A stretch of DNA of 64,000 nt, from positions 1 through 64,000 of the forward strand of contig DAOVZK010000004.1 of assembly GCA_030635145.1 (NCBI GenBank). The letters run 5' to 3'. A program made the translations under genes and the position numbers. The notes below the pieces were generated by a model that saw only the letters and a program-made list of their open reading frames with translations, ran no database searches and had not been told where the DNA came from. The DNA comes from Planctomycetota bacterium (GTDB taxonomy: Bacteria > Planctomycetota > Phycisphaerae > SM23-33). This document shows positions 50,797-59,194 of the stretch, piece after piece; the first letter of the stretch is position 1, and each line of letters starts with the position of its first letter.

Positions 50797-51135
50797 TTTC
50801 TCCGGTGGAATGTTCTCATCTTTCGGCCGATTATTCAACTGTTTTGGTGCAACGATTGCTTGATTATGCGTGGGAGGTTGGTAGGATTGCGGAGTATCTC
50901 TCGCGGACGCTTGGGAAATGGCGTCGGCGCGGCCGGCGGGGCTTGTGGATTTGCCGACGCCTGCGACCATAACCGTCAAAATCTCCGAAAAAGGTTTTGC
51001 GAAGATTTAACGTGATATAGCCCCCGTGATTTGAGCTTTTTTGGGTATTTTGAGTAATATTCCCGCAATATTCGAGCAATAATGGGGCATTTTTGCGTGC
51101 AGCGTCGGCTGGTTGCCCCCGGAATCGTTTTGGGA

Positions 51136-51357
51136 TTGACCATTAGGGGAGTTTATGGTAACATTGCTCCCGCAAAGGATGGGTATGGTACGCCGGAGGG
51201 TGTGCTTGCTTGTCTGGAGAGGATTTCGCCCTTTGCCCTCGAAAAGAATCGCTTGCGATTCTGCTGTTTCGTGGAGGAATTTTGGAGGCGAATGAAAAAC
51301 CGACCAGCCTCAGGGAGTATAGACTCGCGAGAGTTTGTATTGGCTGGTCTTTTTTTA
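51136..51357 (+). ncRNA. Candidate structured RNA between fdhD and the PfkB gene
   Basis: In the 712-bp gap 50797-51508, a plus-strand unit can be drawn. The promoter would be TTGACC (51136-51141), 17 bp, TAACAT (51159-51164). A helix TTCGCC/GGCGAA (51225-51230 with 51287-51292) encloses a perfect 8-bp hairpin (51245-51252 with 51255-51262). Then comes a terminator with an 8-bp stem (51302-51309 with 51342-51349), an inner CTCGCGAG palindrome and seven T. The predicted RNA is about 185 nt. No ORF with a ribosome-binding site fits. The class is not recognised, and the terminator alone could instead serve the convergent PfkB operon. Confidence 0.4.
51302..51357 (+). terminator. Intrinsic terminator, possibly bidirectional
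   Basis: GACCAGCC (51302-51309) pairs with GGCTGGTC (51342-51349), followed by seven T on the plus strand and preceded by an A tract that gives U on the minus strand. The 32-nt loop itself contains the CTCGCGAG palindrome. It can end both the candidate RNA and the minus-strand PfkB transcript. Confidence 0.65.
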
Positions 51358-51508
51358 TGGGGAAGTTTTCGGGCGGTCACCAGTTACCAGTTTCCAGCGA
51401 TAAAAAAACACCACAAAAGATCGCATAGATCGCAAAGGATGTCTTCCTTCGTATTCTCTGCGCTGCTTCGCGGTGTTTTTTATTTCTTACTGATAGCTTC
51501 TTGAAAAC

Positions 51509-52588
51509 CTATCGCTTTACGCGGGCGTTGCCGGCCCAGATGCTCCAGACCTGATCTTCGTCGGCGGGTTGGCCGTAATCGGTCAGCATCGTCGTGGCAA
51601 GTGCGCCGGTGGCCCAGCCGAACTGAGCCCACTTTTCCGAATCCCAGCCTTTGAGAATCGCGTACAGCATTCCGCCGACAAATCCGTCACCCCCACCAAT
51701 GCGGTCGAGCACGGTAATTTGGCGCGGTTCGACGACCTGCCATTCGTCACCGACAGCCATGATCGCGCCCCACATGTGCGAGTTTGCACTTTGGACTTCT
51801 CGCAGGGTGGTGGCGAAGACGTCGGCGTTGGGGAACTTCTGCTTGGCGCGGTTGATCATTTCTTTGAACCCGTCGATTTTCGCGGCGAGTCCTTCACCAC
51901 CGGCCTCTGGGCCTTGCAGCCCAAGACACAGCTGAAAGTCTTCTTCGTTTCCGATGAGAATGTCGCTTGCGTTTGCGATTTCGAGGAAGATGTCGCTGAG
52001 TTCCTTCTCGCGATTGATCCAGAACGATGCGCGGTGATTCAGGTCGAACGAAATTCGCGTGCCGTGTTTTTTCGCGGCGCGGGCGATTTCGAGACAGAAC
52101 TGTCCGGTTTCCGGCGACAAAGCAGCGATCAGCCCTGAAAGGTGCACGACCTGCACGCCTTCGGTATCGAAAATGCGTTCGAGGTCGAAGTCTTTTGCGT
52201 TGAGGGTTCGCCCGACTTCACCGGCGCGGTCGTTGCAAACCCGTGGGCCGCGAGAACCGTATCCGCTGTCGGCGAGGTTGAATTGGTGGCGATAACCCCA
52301 GGGGTTTCCCTGCTGCACTTCGGGGCCTTCGTAGTCCATACCGCGCGAGTTGAGATCGTTTTTGATGAACCTGGCGATGGGGGAGTCTTTGACGAAAGTC
52401 GTCAGTACCTTTACCGGTAGCCCAAGATAGCTCGAGACGCTGGCGACGTTAGACTCGGCACTGGTGGCCTGGAGCTTAAACATGTCGCCGCAATGCATCG
52501 GCTGACCGTTGGCGGGGGTAAGGCGAACGCCCATACTGGTGGGGATCAATAGCGAGTATTTATAATCTTTCTTAAGTTCAATGTTCAT
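51509..52588 (-). CDS. PfkB-family carbohydrate kinase (KDG kinase-like)
   Basis: A 359-aa ribokinase-type sugar kinase. It has an N-terminal substrate-binding half (MFKLQATSAESNVASVSSYLG, then VLTTFVKDSPIARFI), GVQVVHLSGLIAAL, ISFDLNHRASFW, ILIGNEEDF and the catalytic anion hole VLDRIGGGDGFVGGML (GAGD-type, Asp base). This pattern fits 2-keto-3-deoxygluconate kinases, which phosphorylate KDG for cleavage to pyruvate and glyceraldehyde-3-phosphate. It lies 57 bases downstream of an SDR gene on the same strand, supporting a hexuronate pathway. The exact sugar acid is inferred. Confidence 0.85.
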   Translation of the reverse strand: MNIELKKDYKYSLLIPTSMGVRLTPANGQPMHCGDMFKLQATSAESNVASVSSYLGLPVKVLTTFVKDSPIARFIKNDLNSRGMDYEGPEVQQGNPWGYRHQFNLADSGYGSRGPRVCNDRAGEVGRTLNAKDFDLERIFDTEGVQVVHLSGLIAALSPETGQFCLEIARAAKKHGTRISFDLNHRASFWINREKELSDIFLEIANASDILIGNEEDFQLCLGLQGPEAGGEGLAAKIDGFKEMINRAKQKFPNADVFATTLREVQSANSHMWGAIMAVGDEWQVVEPRQITVLDRIGGGDGFVGGMLYAILKGWDSEKWAQFGWATGALATTMLTDYGQPADEDQVWSIWAGNARVKR

Positions 52589-52645
52589 AATAAAACCTTT
52601 TGATTTTCAAATTCCAATTTTCGCAATCCAAAATCCGAAACCGCA

Positions 52646-53467
52646 TCAGACGCCTGAAAAAGCGTTGAATCCACCGTCGACCGGAACCACAACGCCGGTG
52701 ACGAATTTTGACGCATCCGAAATCAGCCATACCAGCGTCCCGATGAGTTCGTCGGGTGATCCGTAGCGGCCCATGGGTGTGTTGTCCATAATCTGCTTGC
52801 CGCGCGGGGTGGGGCTGCCGTCTTCGTTGGTCAGCAAAAAGCGGTTTTGCTCTGTGAGGAAGAACCCCGGTGCGATGGCGTTGACGCGGATGTCGGATCC
52901 GTGGTTCTGGTTCATGTACACGCACAGCCATTCGGTGAAATTGCTGATGGCGGCTTTGGCGGCGCCGTAACCCACGACGCGTGTCAGTGGGCGGAACGCA
53001 GCCATCGACGAGATGTTGATAATGACACCGTCACCGCGGTCGGCGATGTGTTTGCCGAATATCTGGCAGGGGAGCATGGTTCCGAGGCAGTTTAAGTCGA
53101 AGACCCAGCGGATGGCTTCGGGGTCGAGCTCGAAGAATGTCGATTCCGGGGGCACGCAGGTGGCTTCTTTCTTATTGCCGCCAGCTGCGTTTACCAGCAC
53201 GTCGATGCGGCCGAGTTTTTCGATAGTCGCATCGAACGCCGCCTGGATGCTGTCTTTTTCCAGCACGTTTACTTTGACGGGCACGGCTGTGCCACCGGCG
53301 GCGGAGATTTCTTTGCACAGCGATTCGGCGCCTTGGATGTTGAAGTCGAGAACGGCAATTTTAGCACCGCGGGTTGCAAGTGCCTTGCTCATGTCTCCAC
53401 CGAGAACACCAGCCCCGCCGGTTATCGCTACACATTTGTCTTTGACATCGAAAAGTACATCAGTCAT
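52646..53467 (-). CDS. SDR oxidoreductase (mannonate/gluconate dehydrogenase-like)
   Basis: A 273-aa classical SDR. Motifs are VAITGGAGVLGGDM near residues 13-26, VNAAGGNKKEA, NISSMAAFRPL with the catalytic Ser, and GYGAAKAAISNFTEWL with Tyr-x3-Lys. The C-terminus SDASKFVTGVVVPVDGGFNAFSGV is typical. Together with the PfkB kinase downstream it probably reduces or oxidises a hexuronate-derived sugar acid (UxuB-like). I start at MTDVLFD (53467) after GAAGGAATT; an earlier in-frame start lies inside the lipoprotein gene. It overlaps that gene's 3' end by 8 bases. Confidence 0.85.
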   Translation of the reverse strand: MTDVLFDVKDKCVAITGGAGVLGGDMSKALATRGAKIAVLDFNIQGAESLCKEISAAGGTAVPVKVNVLEKDSIQAAFDATIEKLGRIDVLVNAAGGNKKEATCVPPESTFFELDPEAIRWVFDLNCLGTMLPCQIFGKHIADRGDGVIINISSMAAFRPLTRVVGYGAAKAAISNFTEWLCVYMNQNHGSDIRVNAIAPGFFLTEQNRFLLTNEDGSPTPRGKQIMDNTPMGRYGSPDELIGTLVWLISDASKFVTGVVVPVDGGFNAFSGV

Positions 53468-54125
53468 TTTTAATTCCTTCTTTGGGTTTTCTGGGGTCAA
53501 GCGGAACGAGTGGTTCTTCACGCTTGGATTTACGATCTCCACCAGTTAGCTGGAGGATAAACTGCATAAGTTCACGTCGCGTGACGTATTTTGGGAACGA
53601 AATATTTTGCTGCTTGGCAATCTTGCGATAGGTGTCGGCGGCCCGGTCAAATTCCTGCTCAGGCATGAAATCCCAGATAACCGTCGTCATCCAGTCCGGG
53701 TCGTTGGTGTTGGGGGTATCGACCGGCATTAGGGTGTACCATTGCGGAAGTATCTTTTTCGTGTGGTCGACGAATTCATCCCGCTGGGGTTGTGGTATTT
53801 CATCGAGATTACGCAGCTGGTGCGCTTCGGGCCAGATGGTTTTGCGGTATTCGGCGAGTTTTCGCGGATCGGTAATCGGCTCGGTCGGTTGTGCCGGTGC
53901 AGAAACTGTGTCTGGCGTCGTCAGGTCGGGACGCTGGCGAGACGGTACGGTTTTATCCGGGACAGCCTCGGCGGTGGGCTGCTCTTTTTCATCCGCGGGA
54001 TGATGCCACCAACCCCAGTCAGGATACTCGGGCCATTTTTTCTGGAAGTTTTCGGTTCCGCAGCCGCCCAAAATCATCGTGGCAGCTAAGATCAGCAGCA
54101 GTGTTGTGAATTTTCCAGCTCTCAT
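53460..54125 (-). CDS. Predicted lipoprotein of unknown function
   Basis: A 221-aa exported protein. MRAGKFTTLLLILAATMILGGC gives a signal peptide and lipobox with Cys at residue 22. A Pro/Thr/Glu-rich linker (about 45-95) follows, then a conserved-looking domain with AEYRKTIWPEAHQLRNLDEI, ILPQWYTLMPVD and EQEFDRAADTYRKIAKQQ. AGGAG seven bases before ATG 54125 supports this start over one at 54152. It precedes the SDR and kinase genes with an 8-base overlap, so it belongs to that operon, but no sugar-binding domain can be named. Confidence 0.7.
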   Translation of the reverse strand: MRAGKFTTLLLILAATMILGGCGTENFQKKWPEYPDWGWWHHPADEKEQPTAEAVPDKTVPSRQRPDLTTPDTVSAPAQPTEPITDPRKLAEYRKTIWPEAHQLRNLDEIPQPQRDEFVDHTKKILPQWYTLMPVDTPNTNDPDWMTTVIWDFMPEQEFDRAADTYRKIAKQQNISFPKYVTRRELMQFILQLTGGDRKSKREEPLVPLDPRKPKEGIKND

Positions 54126-54284
54126 CAATATGCTCCTGTTGTTATCGACCATTACTGCTTTTTACCGAGGGATTAACACGTCAAGGATTATAACCGCGTA
54201 GGGGTAGCAATACCACATCTCGCCATTATTAAATCTGATGGTTCGTCACCACAAAAATGATAGAGGAACCTTATCTTGTAATTT

Positions 54285-54475
54285 AATATCCAATATCCAA
54301 CACGGAATGTCCAGTTTTCAAGGACAGAGCATCGTTGCTGCTCTTTTTTTCTTTTTCGCCCTGAGGGCTAAACAATCCTTCGCAGATAAAAGATTAATCA
54401 ACAAATTCAGAGGAGAATATTCTTAATTTCTCTTTCCTTCATCAGTTGGATATTCCGTGTTGGATATTGGATATT
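54285..54475. mobile_element. MITE-like element 1 with 24-bp terminal inverted repeats
   Basis: Perfect 24-bp inverted ends (54285-54308 and 54452-54475, beginning AATATCCAATATCCAACACG) enclose about 143 bp without a credible gene. Inside the right end, sequence related to CAACTGATGAAGGA continues the similarity to the second element at 61938-62134. It lies between the lipoprotein and gnd genes, in an otherwise featureless 447-bp gap. No transposase is encoded. Confidence 0.75.
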
Positions 54476-54572
54476 CATTTTTACCTACAGATTCCGGTGA
54501 AGAACCTTTTTAATTTGGTTCATTCGGGATTTCCATGGATGAATCTCATAATCCAATATCCAGGGAAATAAT

Positions 54573-56033
54573 TTACGCCGTGTACGTGCTCGCCGTGATG
54601 TTTCCACCCGTGCCCGTCCAGTTCGTGTGGAAGAATTCGCCACGCGGTTTGTCCAGACGTTCGTAGGTGTGTGCACCGAAGTAGTCACGCTGTGCCTGCA
54701 GCAAGTTTGCCGGTAGGCGTTCGCTACGATAACCGTCATAGTATGCCAACGCACTGCTGAAGGCAGGGGTTGGGATGCCGACGGTAATGGCACGCTTGAC
54801 GGTTTCGCGCCATGCGGGTTGGCAGTCTTCGATAACGGCGCGGAAGTAGTCGTCCAGCAGCAGATTTTCCAGCTGCGGGTTTTTGTCGAATGCGTCGCGG
54901 ATTTTTCCGAGGAACTGCGAGCGAATAATGCATCCGCCACGCCACATCAGTGCGATTCCGCCGTAGTTGAGGTTCCATTTGTATTCCTTGGCAGCTTCTC
55001 GCATGAGCTGATAACCCTGTGCGTAGGAAACAACCTTCGATGCGTAGAGTGCTTTGCGGATATCGGCGACGACTTGTTTTTTGTCCCAGTCGCTGGTGTT
55101 GGCTTCGGGGCCGTTGAGAACCTTCGATGCTTTGACACGTTCGTCTTTCATCGCGCTTAAGCAGCGTGCGAAGACGGCCTCGCCGATAAGCGTCAACGGT
55201 TGGCCGAGATCCAATGCGGTAATGCCCGTCCATTTACCGGTGCCTTTTTGCCCAGCTGTGTCGAGAATCACATCAACCATCGCCTTGCCCGTTTCGTCGT
55301 CGTCCTTGGCGAGGATGTCGCGGGTAATTTCGATGAGATAGCTGTCAAGTTCGCCTTCGTTCCATTCGGCGAACACTTCGCTCATTTCCTGCGGGGTCAT
55401 TCCGAGTCCGCTCATCATCTGGTAGGCTTCGCAGATCAGCTGCATGTCGCCGTACTCGATGCCGTTGTGAATCATCTTAACGAAGTGACCCGCACCGCCT
55501 TCTCCGACCCAGTCGCAGCAAGGTTCGCCCGTATCAGACTTCGCCGAGACGCTCTGGAAAATTTCCTTCACGTGCTCCCATGCCGCCGGTGAACCACCGG
55601 GCATGATGCTTGGCCCGCGACGTGCGCCTTCCTCGCCACCAGAAACGCCCGTTCCGATGAACAGCATGCCTTTGTCTTCGACGTATTTGCAGCGGCGGAT
55701 GGTATCGTTGAAGTTGCTGTTGCCACCGTCGATGATAATGTCGCCTTCTTCGAGGTGGGGCAGTACGGCGTCGATGAACTTGTCGACTGCGTCACCGGCC
55801 TTTACCAGCAACATTACGCGGCGAGGCCGTTTCAGCGAGGCGACGAATTCTTCAATGCTGTGAGTACCGATGACGTTGGTGCCCTTAGCTTCGTTTTCCA
55901 TAAATGCGTCGACTTTTGCGACGGTACGGTTGAACACGGCGATCGTAAAATCATGATCGTTCATGTTCAGCACGAGGTTTTGACCCATGACGGCGAGTCC
56001 GATAAGACCTAGGTCTGCTTTTGCTTCTGACAT
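54573..56033 (-). CDS. gnd: 6-phosphogluconate dehydrogenase, decarboxylating
   Basis: Oxidative pentose-phosphate enzyme converting 6-phosphogluconate to ribulose 5-phosphate, CO2 and NAD(P)H. The 486-aa protein has [17 protein letters not shown] near residue 8 (cofactor), [53 protein letters not shown] with the catalytic Lys, and [18 protein letters not shown]. The C-terminus [10 protein letters not shown] is standard. Length fits the homodimeric long type. ATG 56033 is ten bases after GGAG; a TTG at 56039 is possible. Confidence 0.97.
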   Translation of the reverse strand: MSEAKADLGLIGLAVMGQNLVLNMNDHDFTIAVFNRTVAKVDAFMENEAKGTNVIGTHSIEEFVASLKRPRRVMLLVKAGDAVDKFIDAVLPHLEEGDIIIDGGNSNFNDTIRRCKYVEDKGMLFIGTGVSGGEEGARRGPSIMPGGSPAAWEHVKEIFQSVSAKSDTGEPCCDWVGEGGAGHFVKMIHNGIEYGDMQLICEAYQMMSGLGMTPQEMSEVFAEWNEGELDSYLIEITRDILAKDDDETGKAMVDVILDTAGQKGTGKWTGITALDLGQPLTLIGEAVFARCLSAMKDERVKASKVLNGPEANTSDWDKKQVVADIRKALYASKVVSYAQGYQLMREAAKEYKWNLNYGGIALMWRGGCIIRSQFLGKIRDAFDKNPQLENLLLDDYFRAVIEDCQPAWRETVKRAITVGIPTPAFSSALAYYDGYRSERLPANLLQAQRDYFGAHTYERLDKPRGEFFHTNWTGTGGNITASTYTA

Positions 56034-56562
56034 TTTCAAGTATCTCCTTCGATTTTTCTGATCAGTGTGATCGTCTAATTGTCTAATTGTCTAATTGTTC
56101 AAACCCCGCGAAGATATTTCCGGAGTGGTATTCTCTCTACAATACACCGCAGGAAACGGGTAGTTTATGGGCGGTTGCGCTCTTTATCAAGCTGAATTTG
56201 CGTATGACCACAAATGGGCCGATAGATTGCATGCGGGTTCAATTATTCAGGACGATTGTTCAACGAGCATTGGGCAAAATGTAGCGTTGATTTATCTGCG
56301 CCTTGTACGGCGTACACCCTAATTTATTGATTAAATGCGGCCGATAACCCACGAACCATCCTCGACGAATCCGGTCTCTGTTTCCACTCGGAGCGGTGAA
56401 ATGACCTGAGATATTGTTTTTTGGGGATGTTCTGTACTTACCGGGGATGAACTTTGGGCAAAAAAGTTAATGTTTAACAGCTATGTAGTGTCGATAAAGA
56501 TCAGGTGAGTGTGCGGGTCTGCGCCCGGATACTACGGTTGCATTGTAAACGAGATGAGAAAA
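56034..56562. other. 529-bp divergent intergenic region with a 9-bp tandem repeat
   Basis: The gap between gnd and the Wza-like gene is expected to hold the promoters of both. Three copies of TCTAATTGT occur near 56074-56099, close to the gnd start. No convincing promoter hexamer pair, hairpin or gene was found in the rest. Confidence 0.4.
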
Positions 56563-57405
56563 ATGAATCTAAAACAACAAAAATGGTTTTGGATCAGTGT
56601 ACTTCTGGTCGCTGCGATTATGTCGTCGTCGGGTTGTTATAACCCCGAGGCGGTGAGGGAGTTCCTGCAGGAACCTCGCATTCCTGTTGCTACTATGAAC
56701 TATCGCGTTTTTCCTCCGGACGTTCTGCTGATAAGTTCCGAGAATATGGTCGAGTTGAAACCCGAGCTTGGGCGAAGGGGGCTTACAGTTCCGGTTCGCC
56801 CGGACGGTAAGGTTAACCTTCCGCTGCTGGGCGAGGTGTTTGTGGCTGGTATGACCATCAAGGAAATCGAGCGTGCCTTGCTGCGTGCTGCGGCGAAGTA
56901 TTATTCCGAGGCGACGTTGGCGGTTGACATTATCGGGTACAACTCGCAGAGCTATTACGTTTTCGGGCAGGTGCAGTCGCCTGGTCGACTTCGATGGACC
57001 GGCCGCGATACGCTGCTCGACGCGCTGTCTAAGACGATATACCTCGACACGGCCTGGCCGGAACGAATCATAATCGTTCGTGGTGATTCACCGCAGGACG
57101 GTGGGTATTATCCCGGTAAAAATACAATGAAGTACACGATGACCGGCAAGCGATACGAGCGGCAGGGTCGCCCGCGTAAGAAGATGGTCATCAACGTTTA
57201 CGCGATGGTCAGAGAGGGCGACTTGTCGAACAATATTCTGCTCATGCCGAACGATATTGTTTACGTGCAACGTAATCCATTCGCGACTGTGGCGTTCTGG
57301 ATGTCGCAGCTCAAGGCGCCTGTCAGCGAAGCCAGAGGTGCTATAACCGACTGGCGAGCAATTGTGGACAAAAATACCGACGATAGTGTGTGGGTAAGTA
57401 ACTAA
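56563..57405 (+). CDS. Wza-like polysaccharide export protein
   Basis: Outer-membrane or periplasmic polysaccharide export protein of about 280 aa. An N-terminal signal (WISVLLVAAIMSSSGC) ends in a loose lipobox with Cys. Then come the export-domain signature (NYRVFPPDVLLISSENMVELKPEL, VPVRPDGKVNLPLLGEVFVAGMTIKEIERAL) and an SLBB-like segment (SYYVFGQVQSPGRLRWTGRDTLLDAL). The end MPNDIVYVQRNPFA is typical. ATG 56563 follows GAGATGAG; ATG 56554 is an alternative. It leads the second exopolysaccharide locus and is followed by a co-polymerase after 31 bases. Confidence 0.88.
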   Translation: MNLKQQKWFWISVLLVAAIMSSSGCYNPEAVREFLQEPRIPVATMNYRVFPPDVLLISSENMVELKPELGRRGLTVPVRPDGKVNLPLLGEVFVAGMTIKEIERALLRAAAKYYSEATLAVDIIGYNSQSYYVFGQVQSPGRLRWTGRDTLLDALSKTIYLDTAWPERIIIVRGDSPQDGGYYPGKNTMKYTMTGKRYERQGRPRKKMVINVYAMVREGDLSNNILLMPNDIVYVQRNPFATVAFWMSQLKAPVSEARGAITDWRAIVDKNTDDSVWVSN

Positions 57406-57436
57406 TAACCAGACCGAGTCTATCGACCTTTAAAAT

Positions 57437-59068
57437 ATGCCTGAAACTGCAAAAAAAATTACACCACGCGACATAATGCGAATAATCTACGGAAGGCGGT
57501 ACGTGTTCCTGATTTCGTCGGCGTTGTTTGCGATTTTGGTGTTTCAGGGTGCCCAGAAGGGGATATCGAAAAAATATACGGGCATGGCGAAGTTAGAGCG
57601 GCGGAGTGATATTACGGTTGATAACGAATCGTCGCGCGGGGCAGAGTCTTTTGCGACGCTCAAGCGTACGCTGGTTCAGGAACTCATCGGCCCGGGGGCA
57701 CTTTCCGATCTTATCGATCATCTCAAACTCACAGCTGGTCTGCCTCGGGAAAATGGAATTCTTACTTCCAAGGGCCAACGCGAAAAGCACCGGATTATCG
57801 AAAAGATCCGTGCCGGGTTAAGCGTAAAATTTGCGGTTCAATCTGAAACCGTGGACATAGTCGTTATTACATATACCGGCACTAATCAGCAGCAGGTTCC
57901 GGATGTGCCGAATTTTCTCGTCAAGCGATACATTGATTCTTCGCAGGAGGCGGTGAAAAAGCGATTAAAGGCCAGTCAGGATTATCTCACAAAGCGTCTT
58001 GGCGACACAAGCAAGGAACTCGCGAGGCTTGAGTCTCTTAAGACTGAATTTGAAGCCGAGAACGTCGGGATGACGGGCGATTCGCCAGCGTACCTTGCCG
58101 AGCAAAAACAAAAAGCCATGATGTTCCTTGAGATCGAAGAAGCCAAGCTCACCGACGCCCAAAAGAAACTCGCCCAACTCGAAGCCATCCAAGAAGGTGG
58201 TGATTCCACAGAGAAAATCTACGGGCCTAACCCGGCGGTCCAAAGACTCAGCACAGATTTGCGAGTTTATCAGGATGAGCTGGAAAGGTCGATTTCGTTG
58301 AGGCATATGACCGAAAAGCATCCCACGGTTATCGCTTTGCGTGCCAGCATTGCGATGGTTAAGAGACAGCTGCAAAAAACCAAACCGCAGATTCTCTTGC
58401 AGACGGTTTACAGCACGGCTGAGGGGTTAGAGTCGCTGCTAAGCCAACTCGCCGCCGCCCAGGCAGACGTCGAAGCACTTGCCAAACGCGTCGAGTACCG
58501 AAAAATAACCGTAAACGAGCTCAAACGCCTGCTGGGTCAATATCCAGGGGTTCACAAGCGATATGTGGTTATCGAAACAGAGTACAAGGAAATCAAAGAC
58601 CTCACCGACACCTACCGCCGCAAGCTTCGCGACGTGACCGACAAAATGCACGCCGAGGCAGAAGACCGCCGAACACTACTTACCCAGGTAAGAATGGCTG
58701 AGATGCAGTACATTCCCTCGTCGCCGAAACTGAAAATGCTTTTCGCATTTGCGATTATCGGCGGATTGGGCGTTGGCGGCGGATTGGCGTTTTTGTTGAG
58801 CATAATGGATCCGAAAATCAGCGACATCGACCCGCTGTCACAGGAATTTGACATGCCTGTTTTTGGAACGATAAGCGAACTTACAACTGTCGGGGTGCGA
58901 GCCAAACGCAAACTGCGTAAGATTATTCTGATTCCTACAATTTCCGTGGTGCTGTTTGTCGTGCTGGTAATTTCCGCGATTACCACATACTGGTGGTTGC
59001 TCATCCCCGACGAATACGCCATGTGGCAGGATGCACCTATAGGATATTTGTTTGAAAAATTGCTTTGA
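57437..59068 (+). CDS. Wzz/GumC-like chain-length determinant (polysaccharide co-polymerase)
   Basis: A 543-aa membrane protein. The N-terminal helix near residues 22-42 is followed by a long periplasmic coiled-coil region (about 170-440) with many Ala/Leu/Lys/Glu heptads such as KELARLESLKTEFEAENVG. A C-terminal helix (LKMLFAFAIIGGLGVGGGLAFLLSIMD) and a second one (ISVVLFVVLVISAITTYWWLL) follow. FDMPVFGTISEL after the first C-terminal helix matches the PEP-CTERM-type chain-length protein family. It cooperates with the Wza-like export protein upstream and with the kinase downstream. Confidence 0.85.
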   Translation: MPETAKKITPRDIMRIIYGRRYVFLISSALFAILVFQGAQKGISKKYTGMAKLERRSDITVDNESSRGAESFATLKRTLVQELIGPGALSDLIDHLKLTAGLPRENGILTSKGQREKHRIIEKIRAGLSVKFAVQSETVDIVVITYTGTNQQQVPDVPNFLVKRYIDSSQEAVKKRLKASQDYLTKRLGDTSKELARLESLKTEFEAENVGMTGDSPAYLAEQKQKAMMFLEIEEAKLTDAQKKLAQLEAIQEGGDSTEKIYGPNPAVQRLSTDLRVYQDELERSISLRHMTEKHPTVIALRASIAMVKRQLQKTKPQILLQTVYSTAEGLESLLSQLAAAQADVEALAKRVEYRKITVNELKRLLGQYPGVHKRYVVIETEYKEIKDLTDTYRRKLRDVTDKMHAEAEDRRTLLTQVRMAEMQYIPSSPKLKMLFAFAIIGGLGVGGGLAFLLSIMDPKISDIDPLSQEFDMPVFGTISELTTVGVRAKRKLRKIILIPTISVVLFVVLVISAITTYWWLLIPDEYAMWQDAPIGYLFEKLL

Positions 59069-59141
59069 TTAGGATACGACTCCGAATTTTGAACGGAATG
59101 ATAACTGGATGTTTTAAATGGAGCGATAATTTGAAGTAGCG

Positions 59142-59194
59142 GAAACGTTATTTAAACGAAACGACAACCTAAAGAAACAGAAACGTTATTTAAA
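59142..59194 (+). promoter_or_regulatory. 15-bp direct repeats before the ATPase/kinase gene
   Basis: GAAACGTTATTTAAA occurs at 59142-59156 and again at 59180-59194, with the ATG of the next gene at the end of the second copy. The centres are 38 bp apart. They may be operator half-sites or a small duplication; there is no clear Shine-Dalgarno sequence at the start codon. The role is inferred. Confidence 0.35.

Noticed and set aside
50797..50979. 61-residue N-terminal extension of FdhD
   Set aside because: It is low in conserved pattern, and ATG 50796 has GGAG at six bases. The extension is probably untranslated leader.
51082..51504. 140-aa plus-strand ORF between fdhD and the PfkB gene
   Set aside because: No domain and no ribosome-binding site, and it runs through strong hairpins and a terminator. 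A structured RNA or plain intergenic DNA explains it better.
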